A stretch of DNA of 40,373 nucleotides from an uncultured Acetatifactor sp. (GTDB taxonomy: Bacteria > Bacillota > Clostridia > Lachnospirales > Lachnospiraceae): positions 1-40,373 of the forward strand of contig CANPXL010000027.1 in the NCBI GenBank assembly GCA_947586055.1. The letters are read 5' to 3'. Each line of letters opens with the position of its first letter. Position 1 is the first letter of the stretch. Positions 18,776 to 26,178 of the stretch are shown here, piece by piece. The translations under genes were made by a program, and so were the position numbers. The notes under the pieces were generated by a model. That model saw nothing but the letters and a program-made list of their open reading frames with translations. It did not search any database and had not been told where the DNA came from.

Positions 18776-19405
18776 CTAGATTTTTCTCTCCATCACCCAG
18801 GTAAATGCTTTCGCCATTCTCCATTCCGGATCCCTGAAATGATTTCCCGGATTCCATTCCAGTGTGCAGTCTGTGCCGCGCTCTTTCAGCAGGCCGTAAG
18901 CCTGACGGATCTTTTCTCCTACTGAAGCCATAACAAGATTCCGCGTTTTTTCCTCTTTATCCCCAAGACTGAGATAAGCAGCGGGACATTTGATTTCATG
19001 GGCTTTCATATATTCCGTAAATTTCGGGAACCAGATAGATGGAGACGCCGCGGCCACGCCCTGAAAGAGATCTGTCTGATACGCGGCCCACAGCGCAAAA
19101 AGTCCGGCCAGCGAATAACCGCCGATATAATATTTCCTGTTCTGGTCCGCGCAGTATTTTCGCACCGCAGAGAGTGTGTTCAAAGCGCCTTCTCCAAACC
19201 CCTCTTTACCGAAAACGGCAGGCGCTTCCCATGGGGAAAGGTCCCTGTTCCAATCGTCAACCTTCATGGCTATCAGTCTGAATTCTTTCTCTGTATTTTC
19301 TTTGATGCTGTCATATTCATTTTTTATTGTTCCGATATCGTGATCGCCCGCCAACTGTATCAAAACGGTTTCTGCTATTGGATTTCCATACTCAATCACA
19401 TCCAT
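18776..19405 (-). CDS. Putative esterase (alpha/beta hydrolase)
   Basis: This protein of about 209 aa shows the nucleophile elbow YIGGYSLAGLFALW (GxSxG), then GVAAASPSIWFPKF and a C-terminal histidine in WNPGNHF. This matches the esterase-D/ferric-enterobactin esterase-like family (PF00756). The substrate is unknown. The reading frame is open up to 19528, but the promoter at 19519-19547 would start transcription near 19512. The ATG at 19405 (AGGG upstream) is therefore the best start; an ATG at 19435 is possible. It belongs to the accessory island. Confidence 0.75.
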   Translation of the reverse strand: MDVIEYGNPIAETVLIQLAGDHDIGTIKNEYDSIKENTEKEFRLIAMKVDDWNRDLSPWEAPAVFGKEGFGEGALNTLSAVRKYCADQNRKYYIGGYSLAGLFALWAAYQTDLFQGVAAASPSIWFPKFTEYMKAHEIKCPAAYLSLGDKEEKTRNLVMASVGEKIRQAYGLLKERGTDCTLEWNPGNHFRDPEWRMAKAFTWVMERKI

Positions 19406-19518
19406 GATAGATTCCCTTATCAAAACGGCTTCCATCAACAATCGTCGATATGCCGGATCGTATTCTTTGGAACATCCTCTGTTTTGCAGACCAGAGAGTT
19501 TTCTTCGTTTCTTTTTTG

Positions 19519-19547
19519 AGTATAACAAAAGTCCAAGCAGCCGGCAA
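19519..19547 (-). promoter_or_regulatory. Promoter of the esterase gene
   Basis: Minus strand: -35 TTGCCG (19542-19547), 17-nt spacer, -10 TATACT (19519-19524) preceded by TGT. It overlaps the beginning of a plus-strand gene relic. Confidence 0.7.
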
Positions 19548-19701
19548 TCCCTTTTCAGGCAATCCCAACAATGCTGTCAATCATCTGGATGAGATCGGCG
19601 CTGCACTGGTAGGAAGGACGGAAGACGAACAGAAAAAATATGATGAGGGCAGGAACGACGTGTTACCTGAATTGATCTTGACAGTGGCAAGAGATTCTTA
19701 A
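19528..19701 (+). pseudogene. Unidentified gene relic, C-terminal fragment
   Basis: A plus-strand frame of 57 codons ends with TAA at 19699-19701. The segment has protein-like composition (NNAVNHLDEIGAALVGRTED, then KYDEGRNDVLPELIL). No start codon or ribosome site precedes it; its 5' end meets the esterase promoter on the other strand. It runs against the orientation of its neighbours, as the recombinase relic does. I do not recognise the family. Confidence 0.4.
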
Positions 19702-19757
19702 AGAGCGAGATGAAAAAACGGGGCTTTTCTGGATGGTTCCGCTCAGCAGCCGGGAAT

Positions 19758-20261
19758 TTATAAAGCTCGCTGTGCCACGATAACAGTATAGTTATCTGTA
19801 TCGTAAGTAACGCCCGCTTCCGTAAATCCATTCTTGTGCCAGAAATGCTCCGCCTGCGGATTGCCTTTGACCCAGCCCAGTCTTATACTCGAAAACCCGT
19901 ATTCTTTCAGGTATGCACACAGCTCATGAATTATTTTGCTTCCAATCCCCTTGCCCTGAACAGAAATATCTGTCATAAAGAAACCGATAAATGCCGTTCG
20001 GTCATTCGGAAATCCCCTAATAAGATCCATTACGGCGATAAGTTTATCTTCGTCATAATAACCTACATAGTATTTATCAAACGCCTCCTTATTCGACGGC
20101 AATGCTTTCATGTCATCGGCTATGCTTTGTTCTGTGACAAACGGAGGACAATATTTATAATACAGGGCATTATTCCTGCATAATTTGTATATTTCCTCAA
20201 TGTCGTCTGATACCATGCGCCGCACAAAGTAACGATCCGAAAAGAGGGAAACATCCATCAT
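19758..20261 (-). CDS. GNAT-family N-acetyltransferase
   Basis: This protein of about 167 aa has the acetyl-CoA binding motif VQGKGIGSKIIHEL (motif A, Q-x-x-G-x-G) near residues 100-114 and the late helix NPQAEHFWHKNGF. The early region RRMVSDDIEEIYKLC is typical of GNATs. The acceptor substrate is not evident. GGAGG lies 7 nt upstream of the ATG at 20261; the frame stays open to 20294. Copy A of the dispersed repeat begins about 80 bp upstream. Confidence 0.85.
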   Translation of the reverse strand: MMDVSLFSDRYFVRRMVSDDIEEIYKLCRNNALYYKYCPPFVTEQSIADDMKALPSNKEAFDKYYVGYYDEDKLIAVMDLIRGFPNDRTAFIGFFMTDISVQGKGIGSKIIHELCAYLKEYGFSSIRLGWVKGNPQAEHFWHKNGFTEAGVTYDTDNYTVIVAQRAL

Positions 20262-20343
20262 ACCTCCACCTCCAAACTTCGATTGGGAGCTCATAAAATC
20301 CTAATCATTTAATAAGCGTTATATTTTCTACGAAAATCATGAA

Positions 20344-20481
20344 AAAATCTACCAATATTAGCACCGGCACACATTTTACACCGCAAGCGAAAATTACACC
20401 GCAAAGGCGCACTTTGGGGTTTTCCTCGGCTTTGTATTAAACTCTGCAAGATTATATCAATGTTCCTGCTGAGGCTGATAC
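20344..20481. repeat. Dispersed intergenic repeat, copy A
   Basis: It shares most of its length with copy C, including ACACATTTTACACCGC, CGCAAAGGCGCACTTT and TGTTCCTGCTGA. The right arm of the inverted repeat is degraded (CTGATACGATTC). It lies between the flavodoxin-like gene and the GNAT gene. Confidence 0.75.
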
Positions 20482-20508
20482 GATTCGCGTTTCCATGATC
20501 GATGACCA

Positions 20509-21057
20509 TTAACTGCTAAAAAACTGCACGATGCTGTCTATCCCATAAAGGACTTTTTCGTCTTGAACGGCGGGCCTTTCATTCGTATTGTGGCTGTACA
20601 CAACATCATGAATATTATAACAGTTCATATGATGCAGCAAAGTACAGGCTGTTTCATATGGCTTTTCTATATGTCCGTCTCCGCCGCCTACAAGTATAAC
20701 GGCTCCCTTTTTTGATTTTGGAATAGGGGTCTCATTTCTGAAGAAACGGGCACAAAAATATCTCTGTAATCTGCTCCCTACATCCAATAATCGGCCTGTT
20801 AATTCTGAAAAATAGATGGGGGAGGCTATTACGATATTGTCGCATTTCTGGATATACGAATATACCTCCTGCATTTCATCGTGAATCGCGCAGCCGTCAT
20901 TTTCCCGGCAAAATCTGCAATCCATGCATGGCGAGATATTACATCTATACGCATTTACGATATGATTGTCACCTTCTAAAACATTTACCAGTTTTTCAAC
21001 AAGTGACGCGGTGTCTCCGTTCGCTCTTGGCGACCCATTCAATATTAGTGTTTTCAT
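20509..21057 (-). CDS. Flavodoxin-like / iron-sulfur flavoprotein family oxidoreductase
   Basis: This 182-aa protein has an FMN-binding flavodoxin fold: phosphate loop LILNGSPRANGDTASL, and IVIASPIYFSELTGRL for the isoalloxazine site. A cysteine cluster, CNISPCMDCRFC with a further C in GCAI, is typical of NADPH-dependent FMN reductase/iron-sulfur flavoproteins of anaerobes. Its electron donor is unknown. The ribosome site is weak (GAAGAAAAG). It lies in the accessory island, with a repeat copy on each side. Confidence 0.82.
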   Translation of the reverse strand: MKTLILNGSPRANGDTASLVEKLVNVLEGDNHIVNAYRCNISPCMDCRFCRENDGCAIHDEMQEVYSYIQKCDNIVIASPIYFSELTGRLLDVGSRLQRYFCARFFRNETPIPKSKKGAVILVGGGDGHIEKPYETACTLLHHMNCYNIHDVVYSHNTNERPAVQDEKVLYGIDSIVQFFSS

Positions 21058-21124
21058 TATCGCTTTTCTTCCACTTATGATGTCAGTTTTTCCGATGCGC
21101 TCATCTTATACCCCAAACAGCAGC

Positions 21125-21228
21125 ATAAACCGCAAAGGCACACTTTTCAATTATTCCTGCTCTTTGTATCAATCTCTGCAAGATTACATCTATGTTCCTG
21201 CTGATTTTGATACAAACAGAAAAAGCCC
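21125..21228. repeat. Dispersed intergenic repeat, copy B
   Basis: It contains CCGCAAAGGCACACTTTTCA, then TTTGTATCAA and TTGATACAAA arms enclosing about 35 nt with TGTTCCTGCTGA. On its right it runs directly into the recombinase relic. It lies upstream of the flavodoxin-like gene. Confidence 0.75.
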
Positions 21229-21230
21229 TG

Positions 21231-21341
21231 GTGGAGAGGTTCGAGCCATCCCTCTGGTGTGCGCTGCTGGATTTCGTGACGGTCTACTCCAAAGAGGATG
21301 TACGGTTCACCTTCAAGGACGGAACGGAAATAAGGGCATAA
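21231..21341 (+). pseudogene. Serine recombinase relic (C-terminal 36 codons)
   Basis: A plus-strand frame ends at 21341. Its reading (VERFEPSLW, then LLDFVTVYSKEDVRFTFKDG) matches from memory the C-terminus of large serine recombinases (TnpX/Tn4451 type) of Clostridia. Only the tail remains; the catalytic and recombinase domains are gone. A terminator follows at once (21349-21398). It marks the island as the remains of a mobile element. Confidence 0.7.
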
Positions 21342-21348
21342 ACACATA

Positions 21349-21398
21349 AAGACGACTCTCCAATGCCGAGCAGATCCTCGGTGGGGAGCCGCTTTTTT
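21349..21398 (+). terminator. Terminator after the recombinase relic
   Basis: The outer arms CTCTCCA and TGGGGAG and the inner arms CCGAG and CTCGG are followed by six Ts (21393-21398) on the plus strand. It lies just after the recombinase stop codon. Confidence 0.65.
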
Positions 21399-21421
21399 GT
21401 AGCATGGGGCCTTTCAAATTA

Positions 21422-21949
21422 TTATCGCATAAACCCATGTAATGCCATTTTAATTGGCTCAATATCTATTACGCTATCCTTCATTGTCTGCTGATACAAG
21501 TGGCGTTCGATTCCCAGAACATGATGTGAATAAGGAGTACCTTCAAACCATTTTTCAAAACACCTTATGAAATCCGGTGATTCTTTCCTGCTTCCATAGA
21601 CGCCGATGATAAAAAGTCTTTCCGCAAAGGATATATATTCATTTTCATGGTGCATGAAAAAGTCCTGGCTTCTTTCGTTAAAGCCAAAATATAGGGAGGA
21701 AGGATTTCCGCAATACATCGGTACAAGCAGAATTATTTTTTCATAGCTCTCAAAACTGCTATAAAGGCGATAAACATCATCGCCTCGATATCTGCATTGT
21801 GTTTTGAAACACTCATAACCGCAATTACTGCACCCATGTGTGTTCAAATCCATATAATAAATCACCTTGTCATGCGGTGTCTTTATAAAATCAATAATCT
21901 GAACGCAATTACCAGTTTTTCTTGCTGAGAAAGAAACGAATAATCTCAT
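21422..21949 (-). CDS. Flavodoxin-like protein with cysteine cluster
   Basis: This 175-aa protein begins MRLFVSFSARKTGNC, like the FMN phosphate loop of flavodoxin-type reductases. It has HGCSNCGYECFKTQC (four cysteines) and IILLVPMYCGNPSS in place of the usual flavin-edge loop. It resembles the other flavodoxin-like protein in the island at low similarity. A redox role is inferred. GAGG lies 7 nt upstream of the ATG, and an extended -10 promoter lies at 22003-22010. Confidence 0.7.
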   Translation of the reverse strand: MRLFVSFSARKTGNCVQIIDFIKTPHDKVIYYMDLNTHGCSNCGYECFKTQCRYRGDDVYRLYSSFESYEKIILLVPMYCGNPSSLYFGFNERSQDFFMHHENEYISFAERLFIIGVYGSRKESPDFIRCFEKWFEGTPYSHHVLGIERHLYQQTMKDSVIDIEPIKMALHGFMR

Positions 21950-22002
21950 TTTATACCTCGTTAAACATCAATTGTCGAACAGTCGTCCACTTGACATTTA
22001 GC

Positions 22003-22010
22003 ATTATACC
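22003..22010 (-). promoter_or_regulatory. Extended -10 promoter of the second flavodoxin-like gene
   Basis: Minus strand: TGGTATAAT, a consensus -10 (22003-22008) with the TGn extension. No good -35 is seen. The leader would be about 45 nt. Repeat copy C lies just upstream. Confidence 0.6.
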
Positions 22011-22049
22011 ATGGCTGCCTTTTATTAAATCGTACCACAAAACCGCGAA

Positions 22050-22248
22050 TAAATCTACCGCTATTAACCCGGCACACATTTTACACCACAAGCGAAAATT
22101 ACACCGCAAAGGCGCACTTTTCCATTTTTCCTCGGCGTTGTATCAAACTCTGCAAAATGATATCTGTGTTCCTGCTGATTTTGATACAAACAGAAAAAAG
22201 CCCTCTCCGGCGCGGAAAAGCCGAAAAAGGCTCGAAATAAAGGGCTTT
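22050..22248. repeat. Dispersed intergenic repeat, copy C (longest)
   Basis: This is the fullest copy. It has the left part shared with copy A (TCTACC..., ACACATTTTACACC), the arms TTGTATCAAA and TTTGATACAA around about 33 nt, and a terminator-like hairpin (22197-22204 with 22241-22248). On the minus strand the hairpin ends in TTTTTT and could stop transcription of the upstream XRE gene. Confidence 0.75.
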
Positions 22249-22323
22249 CGAAGTCAAACGCCGATTTCATAAAGCCCTTATAAGATTCGTGTATTTTTGT
22301 CAGGCAAAAACACTGTATGACAG

Positions 22324-22992
22324 CTATACGCAGGCAATGTACACATCCATGCTATCACCGTCCGTCTCAAAGCACGGGATCACATCTTTGTCCGTTTGCT
22401 CCAAACCGTTAATACGCATATATTCCATTAACGTCTTATATGCGTTAGGAATGATCACAAAAGGATTTTTGAAAGGTTCGGGGATATGGATCGCGGCATA
22501 TTTGTGAGCCTTCTGCTCCTTGATCTCCGCTCCTTCCGGCGTTACGCCTTCAGGCAGAATCCATGCAGCCTCATAGCCGTGCATATGGTAAACATGTATC
22601 TGGTCCTGAGAAACACATGGAAGGTCCCACCCGATCACCCGGGGGTGTTCCACGCCGTTGTCGCGGGCGATGTTGAACACCCAGTTGATGGCGTCCCCTT
22701 CGGGATCGTTGCTGATCACTGCGTGCTTTACATACCGAAACCCCGGAACAGTCTCCACGCGAAGGTTCGTGTATGCGTCGTCACAGACGCCCATCTCTTC
22801 GCGAAACAGATTGTCCAGAGAACAGTTGAACAGCCCACAAAGCTCAATGGCTTTATTCATTTCAGGCATTGATTCGTCAAGTTCCCATTTTGAAACGGTC
22901 TGTCGGCTGACTTTAAGCTTTTCCGCCAAAATCTCCTGCGTAATTTCTCCGCACATACGTCTCAGATGCTGCAAATTTTTGCCAAAACTCAT
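22324..22992 (-). CDS. XRE-family transcriptional regulator
   Basis: This 222-aa protein has an N-terminal HTH_3 domain (about 5-60; ITQEILAEKLKVSRQTVSKWE, LDNLFREEMG). A C-terminal domain of about 150 residues carries no motif I know; it contains YHMHGYEAAWILPEGV and is predicted to be soluble. It may bind a ligand. GGAGG lies 7 nt upstream of the ATG. The stop is followed by the terminator in repeat copy C. It may control the neighbouring redox genes, but nothing in the sequence proves this. Confidence 0.85.
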   Translation of the reverse strand: MSFGKNLQHLRRMCGEITQEILAEKLKVSRQTVSKWELDESMPEMNKAIELCGLFNCSLDNLFREEMGVCDDAYTNLRVETVPGFRYVKHAVISNDPEGDAINWVFNIARDNGVEHPRVIGWDLPCVSQDQIHVYHMHGYEAAWILPEGVTPEGAEIKEQKAHKYAAIHIPEPFKNPFVIIPNAYKTLMEYMRINGLEQTDKDVIPCFETDGDSMDVYIACV

Positions 22993-23132
22993 AAAACTTC
23001 CTCCATATCATTTTGCATATTACGCACGGCCATGCATCGATAATAATATATCTCCATTCAGCCGAAAGGTCTACCACCCGGTATATGCTTTTTTCTTTGT
23101 TCCCGCAATTACAGGTTGCGCTCCCGCCAAAA

Positions 23133-23207
23133 AACGGATACCCCAAGCGAAAACTTATTCCGCCAAAGGTCACATTTTAATTATTCCTTCGCTTTGTATC
23201 AAACTTC
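23133..23207. repeat. Dispersed intergenic repeat, copy D (partial)
   Basis: Only the left half is present: ACCCCAAGCGAAAACTTA, CCGCCAAAGGTCACATTTTA and CTTTGTATCAAACT. The right arm of the inverted repeat is missing. It lies upstream of the XRE gene at the edge of the island. Confidence 0.6.
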
Positions 23208-23302
23208 ATGGCTTCCCGGCGCTGCGTTTTTCGTATGCCCCCTGCGTCTCCGTACCGCCGCCTTGCCTTTTTTGCAAATCCGAGTGCAGAATTGCCGGCA
23301 TT

Positions 23303-23335
23303 AAAAAATGCCCTCTGTATCAGAGGGCATTTTTT
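23303..23335 (-). terminator. Terminator after the aldolase-like gene
   Basis: A stem AAAAAATGCCCTC / GAGGGCATTTTTT with a 7-nt loop has T-runs on both strands, so it can act in both directions. On the minus strand it follows the aldolase stop by about 15 bp. It separates the island from conserved genes. Confidence 0.93.
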
Positions 23336-23350
23336 AATCAGCCTGTATTC

Positions 23351-24325
23351 TCAGTCCATCGCCACGACTTCTCTGTAAAATTCGGTATAATCCGTGCGCT
23401 TATCCTTCGTGAACTGTATCGCGGTTCTGGGATGCTGATTCAGAAGTCCCGTCATCAGATACTGCAGATCATATCCCCAGACCGTTCCCTGCGCCTTCAG
23501 CTTGCCGATATGTTCGTCAATAAACTGAATGGCGGGAAATACGTTATACTTGGGATTCCGCAGAAAGCCCAGGAGCAGCTCCATCGCGCAGTTGCCGGCG
23601 CCCCTGCCCATGGACGAATAGGTAGCATCCAGCCAGTCCACGCCGTCTCCCACCGCCTCGATGGTATTGGCAAAGGCAAGCTGCTGGTTGTTGTGGGCAT
23701 GGATTCCGACTTTTTTGTTATATTTTGCGGCCATGTTCAGATACAGATCCGCCAGACGCGCCACCTGCTCCGGATACATTGCCCCGTAGCTGTCAACGAT
23801 ATAAAAGACATCCACCGGCGCCTGTCCCAGCATGTCGAGAGCCGCCTTCAGATCTCCCTCCTGCGCGTTGGAGATGGCCATGATATTACAGCTGACCTCA
23901 TACCCCTTTTTCGCCGCATCCTCGATCATATCCACCGCAGCGGGAATGGTATTTAAGTAGGTTGCCACGCGGATCAGATCGATGGGGCTGTCGGCGCGGT
24001 TGATAATGTCCGTCTTGTAATCGGTCCGTCCCACATCCGCCATGACGGCGATCTTCAGATCCGTATTGTTGTCGCCCACAATGGCGCGGATATCCTCGTC
24101 ATTGCTGAACTTCCACTTGCCGAATTTGTTGACGTCAAACATTTCTTTGGAAGCCTTGTAGCCGAACTCCATATAGTCCACGCCGGCCTTGATATTCGTA
24201 AGATACAGCGCCCTTACAAAGTCGTCATCAAAATAAAAGTCGTTTACCAGTCCGCCATCCCTCATGGTGGCGTCAATTACCCTGACACCCGGACGATATG
24301 CCATCAGATTTGTAATCTCCTTCAT
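23351..24325 (-). CDS. HMGL-like aldolase (4-hydroxy-2-oxovalerate aldolase-like)
   Basis: This 324-aa protein belongs to the DRE-TIM metallolyase superfamily. The catalytic metal motif is VIDATMRDGG (D-x-T-x-R-D-G). The second metal site is HAHNNQQLAFANTIEAV and the glycine loop is YSSMGRGAGNC. The family includes 4-hydroxy-2-oxovalerate aldolase (DmpG/MhpE), but no acetaldehyde dehydrogenase lies nearby, so the substrate is uncertain. The protein could act on another 2-oxo acid. GGGGAGG precedes the ATG. It lies 35 bp downstream of the thioesterase and is probably cotranscribed. Confidence 0.85.
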   Translation of the reverse strand: MKEITNLMAYRPGVRVIDATMRDGGLVNDFYFDDDFVRALYLTNIKAGVDYMEFGYKASKEMFDVNKFGKWKFSNDEDIRAIVGDNNTDLKIAVMADVGRTDYKTDIINRADSPIDLIRVATYLNTIPAAVDMIEDAAKKGYEVSCNIMAISNAQEGDLKAALDMLGQAPVDVFYIVDSYGAMYPEQVARLADLYLNMAAKYNKKVGIHAHNNQQLAFANTIEAVGDGVDWLDATYSSMGRGAGNCAMELLLGFLRNPKYNVFPAIQFIDEHIGKLKAQGTVWGYDLQYLMTGLLNQHPRTAIQFTKDKRTDYTEFYREVVAMD

Positions 24326-24360
24326 GTTTTCCTCCCCGGCAGACCTTTCACCCTGCCTGT

Positions 24361-24777
24361 TTACGCATTTTCCGCCAGATCCGTCAGGACCCGGTAGAAA
24401 TCGGGAAAATCCCTCTTTAAATGAACGGGCCTCCCTGCCGCATTCAGGAAGCAGTGCTCTGATCTTCCCTCGCAGACAAGCTTGCCCGCCGCATTCTCCA
24501 TCTCATATTTCAACTTCAGCCTGACGCCGTTAAAACTCTCCACCGAGACTCCGATCCAAATCGTCTCCGGAAATGTGGTAGTCTGTTTATACCGGCATTC
24601 CACAGCCACGACCGGGGAAACGATTCCCAGGGATTCCAGCCTCGCCAGATCCCAGCCGGTTCCATCAAGGAATGCTACCCGCGCCTCCTCCATCCACCTG
24701 ATGTAATTGGAGTGGTGCGTAATCCCCATCCTGTCGGTCTCATAATATTGAACCCTGTGTTCGTATTTCCCGTCCAT
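24361..24777 (-). CDS. Acyl-CoA thioesterase, YbgC/4HBT hotdog family
   Basis: This protein of about 138 aa has a single hotdog domain. The family signature is YYETDRMGITHHSNYIRWMEEAR-like at the N-terminus, with the catalytic Asp in ETDRMG. The usual length is 130-150. The ATG at 24777 matches related N-termini; a GTG at 24804 is a possible longer start, with the ribosome site AAAGG favouring 24777. The acyl substrate is unknown. It may serve the aldolase downstream by releasing CoA esters. Confidence 0.88.
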   Translation of the reverse strand: MDGKYEHRVQYYETDRMGITHHSNYIRWMEEARVAFLDGTGWDLARLESLGIVSPVVAVECRYKQTTTFPETIWIGVSVESFNGVRLKLKYEMENAAGKLVCEGRSEHCFLNAAGRPVHLKRDFPDFYRVLTDLAENA

Positions 24778-24877
24778 AACCTCCGCCCTTTCGCCGTTCC
24801 TCACAGCCTTTCACCGGACCGCGCTCCCTTGGAATATCTTCGGCCCGCTGCGCCGCCCTTTGGCGTCAGGGTAAAAA

Positions 24878-24960
24878 TGCCGGCGGCGGGACTTGAACCC
24901 GCACGTTGTTGCCAACAACAGATTTTGAGTCTGCCTCGTCTGCCATTCCGACACGCCGGC
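24878..24960 (-). tRNA. tRNA-Leu (anticodon CAA)
   Basis: This 83-nt gene has a 7-bp acceptor stem (GCCGGCG with CGCCGGC) and discriminator A. The anticodon loop CTCAAAA gives anticodon CAA (codon UUG). It has the long variable arm TTGTTGGCAACAAC typical of leucine tRNAs and the T-loop GTTCAAGTC. CCA is not encoded. It is a possible integration target, but no island begins at its 3' end. Confidence 0.97.
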
Positions 24961-24988
24961 ATTTACAGCTTTTCCTGCAACAAAGTTT

Positions 24989-25017
24989 ATTTTATCATAG
25001 AAAAAGACACTTGGCAA
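24989..25017 (-). promoter_or_regulatory. Promoter of tRNA-Leu
   Basis: Minus strand: -35 TTGCCA (25012-25017), 17-nt spacer, -10 TAAAAT (24989-24994). The predicted start is near 24982, about 22 nt before the mature tRNA. Confidence 0.7.
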
Positions 25018-25025
25018 GTACCCCT

Positions 25026-26060
25026 TCAGACAAACTTCATCTCTACCGTAAGCTGGCTGCTTCCAACAACGGTAACTTCCGCCACGCTCCCCGCGACCAA
25101 AGGCATCATGGGCGGCTTATGCCCGAGATCGACGTCCGTCACCACAGGTACACCTTTCCTGCCCGCCACCTCCAGCACGGCTTCAATGTGATCCAGATTC
25201 ATCAAAGGCTCCCCGTTTGCCGGCCTGCCGATGAGAAAACCCTTTACATACTGAAACCACCCGGCTTCCTCCAGCTGCCACATAGCACGGCGGATGGCGA
25301 ACACGTTCAGATCACAGGCTTCCAGAAACCATAAAATTCCGTCCTCCCGGTAGCGTTTGGCAAACTCCGCCACCCGGTCAAAGCGGGTTCCCGCAAGATT
25401 CGCCAGCACATCCAGACAGCCGCCCAGAAGCCTTCCCTGAAACCGCACGCTTTGGACAGGTTCCCTGCCCACAAAGCAGTGCATGTCCAGCTTTTCCGTC
25501 AGATGATAGGGTGCGAGCGGATGTTCCTCATCCCGCAGAGATTCCTTTTCCCAGAGCCCGTAGCTCTTTACCGTCCTCCGCTTTCCCGTCAGGATCTCAA
25601 GGGCGTCCCGAAGGGAATCGTGCAGCGTTGTCATGTGAAAAGACGCGGCGCAGGGTCCGTATACCGACGCGGTATCTGTATGTGTGGCAAGAAGAAGGGT
25701 CAGATTTGTATTGTCGGAATAACCCATGAACCATTTGGGCTTCGCCTTCGCAAGGTTGTCCAGATCCAAATACGGAAGGATCTCACACATCAGCTCCCCG
25801 CCCCCGCAGGAGATCAGACAGTCCGAAGCTTCGTCAAGATACATTTCCATGAACTCCCGGGCGCAGTTTTCCGGCGTATTGCTGATTCCGACCCCCAGCG
25901 CCGCGCGGGCGTTCGGTCCTTCCAGCGTCCGAAATCCCATTTCCCCAAACCGCGCCAGAGCCGCTTCAAACGCGGTACGGTACGGCTCGGACGCGCACCC
26001 GAAAGAGGGCGCCGGAAACCCAATGGTCCCTCCCGCGGGTAAAAATTGCGGATACCTCAT
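25026..26060 (-). CDS. LD-carboxypeptidase, peptidase family S66
   Basis: This 344-aa protein belongs to the S66 family (LdcA/MccF). The nucleophile Ser115 lies in WFMGYSDNTNL, and the glutamate and histidine of the triad are expected in LWFLEACD and VDLGHKPPMMPL. ISCGGGELM is a family feature. The family hydrolyses L,D bonds of muropeptides or cleaves microcin-C-like compounds; sequence alone does not separate them. AAGGAG lies upstream of the ATG. It is preceded by a purine-rich spacer of 118 bp. Confidence 0.9.
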   Translation of the reverse strand: MRYPQFLPAGGTIGFPAPSFGCASEPYRTAFEAALARFGEMGFRTLEGPNARAALGVGISNTPENCAREFMEMYLDEASDCLISCGGGELMCEILPYLDLDNLAKAKPKWFMGYSDNTNLTLLLATHTDTASVYGPCAASFHMTTLHDSLRDALEILTGKRRTVKSYGLWEKESLRDEEHPLAPYHLTEKLDMHCFVGREPVQSVRFQGRLLGGCLDVLANLAGTRFDRVAEFAKRYREDGILWFLEACDLNVFAIRRAMWQLEEAGWFQYVKGFLIGRPANGEPLMNLDHIEAVLEVAGRKGVPVVTDVDLGHKPPMMPLVAGSVAEVTVVGSSQLTVEMKFV

Positions 26061-26178
26061 CGCTGTTTACTCCTTTCCAGCCTTCCTTTTCCCGTCTTTC
26101 TTCTCTGCCATCCTCTTCCGTTTTATTCCTCTATCTATCCTCTTCTGCCTTACTTCTCTGTCTTACTTCTCCGCCGTC
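26061..26178. other. Purine-rich (minus strand) spacer between lysA and the carboxypeptidase
   Basis: The plus strand here is about 80% pyrimidine, with repeated CTTACTTCTC-like words. No gene, promoter or hairpin is clear. It would form the leader of the carboxypeptidase if transcribed from lysA. Confidence 0.5.

Noticed and set aside
18512..18804. Possible small proteins between the XRE and esterase genes
   Set aside because: No ribosome site, composition or similarity supports any of them.
20344..23207. Integron-like cassette array (repeats between small genes, all in one orientation)
   Set aside because: The repeats lack the GTTRRRY and RYYYAAC core sites of attC, and no tyrosine integrase is present.
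24878..24960. tRNA-Leu as the attachment site of the accessory island
   Set aside because: The island lies more than 1.5 kb away, separated by the aldolase and thioesterase genes, and I see no repeat of the tRNA 3' end.
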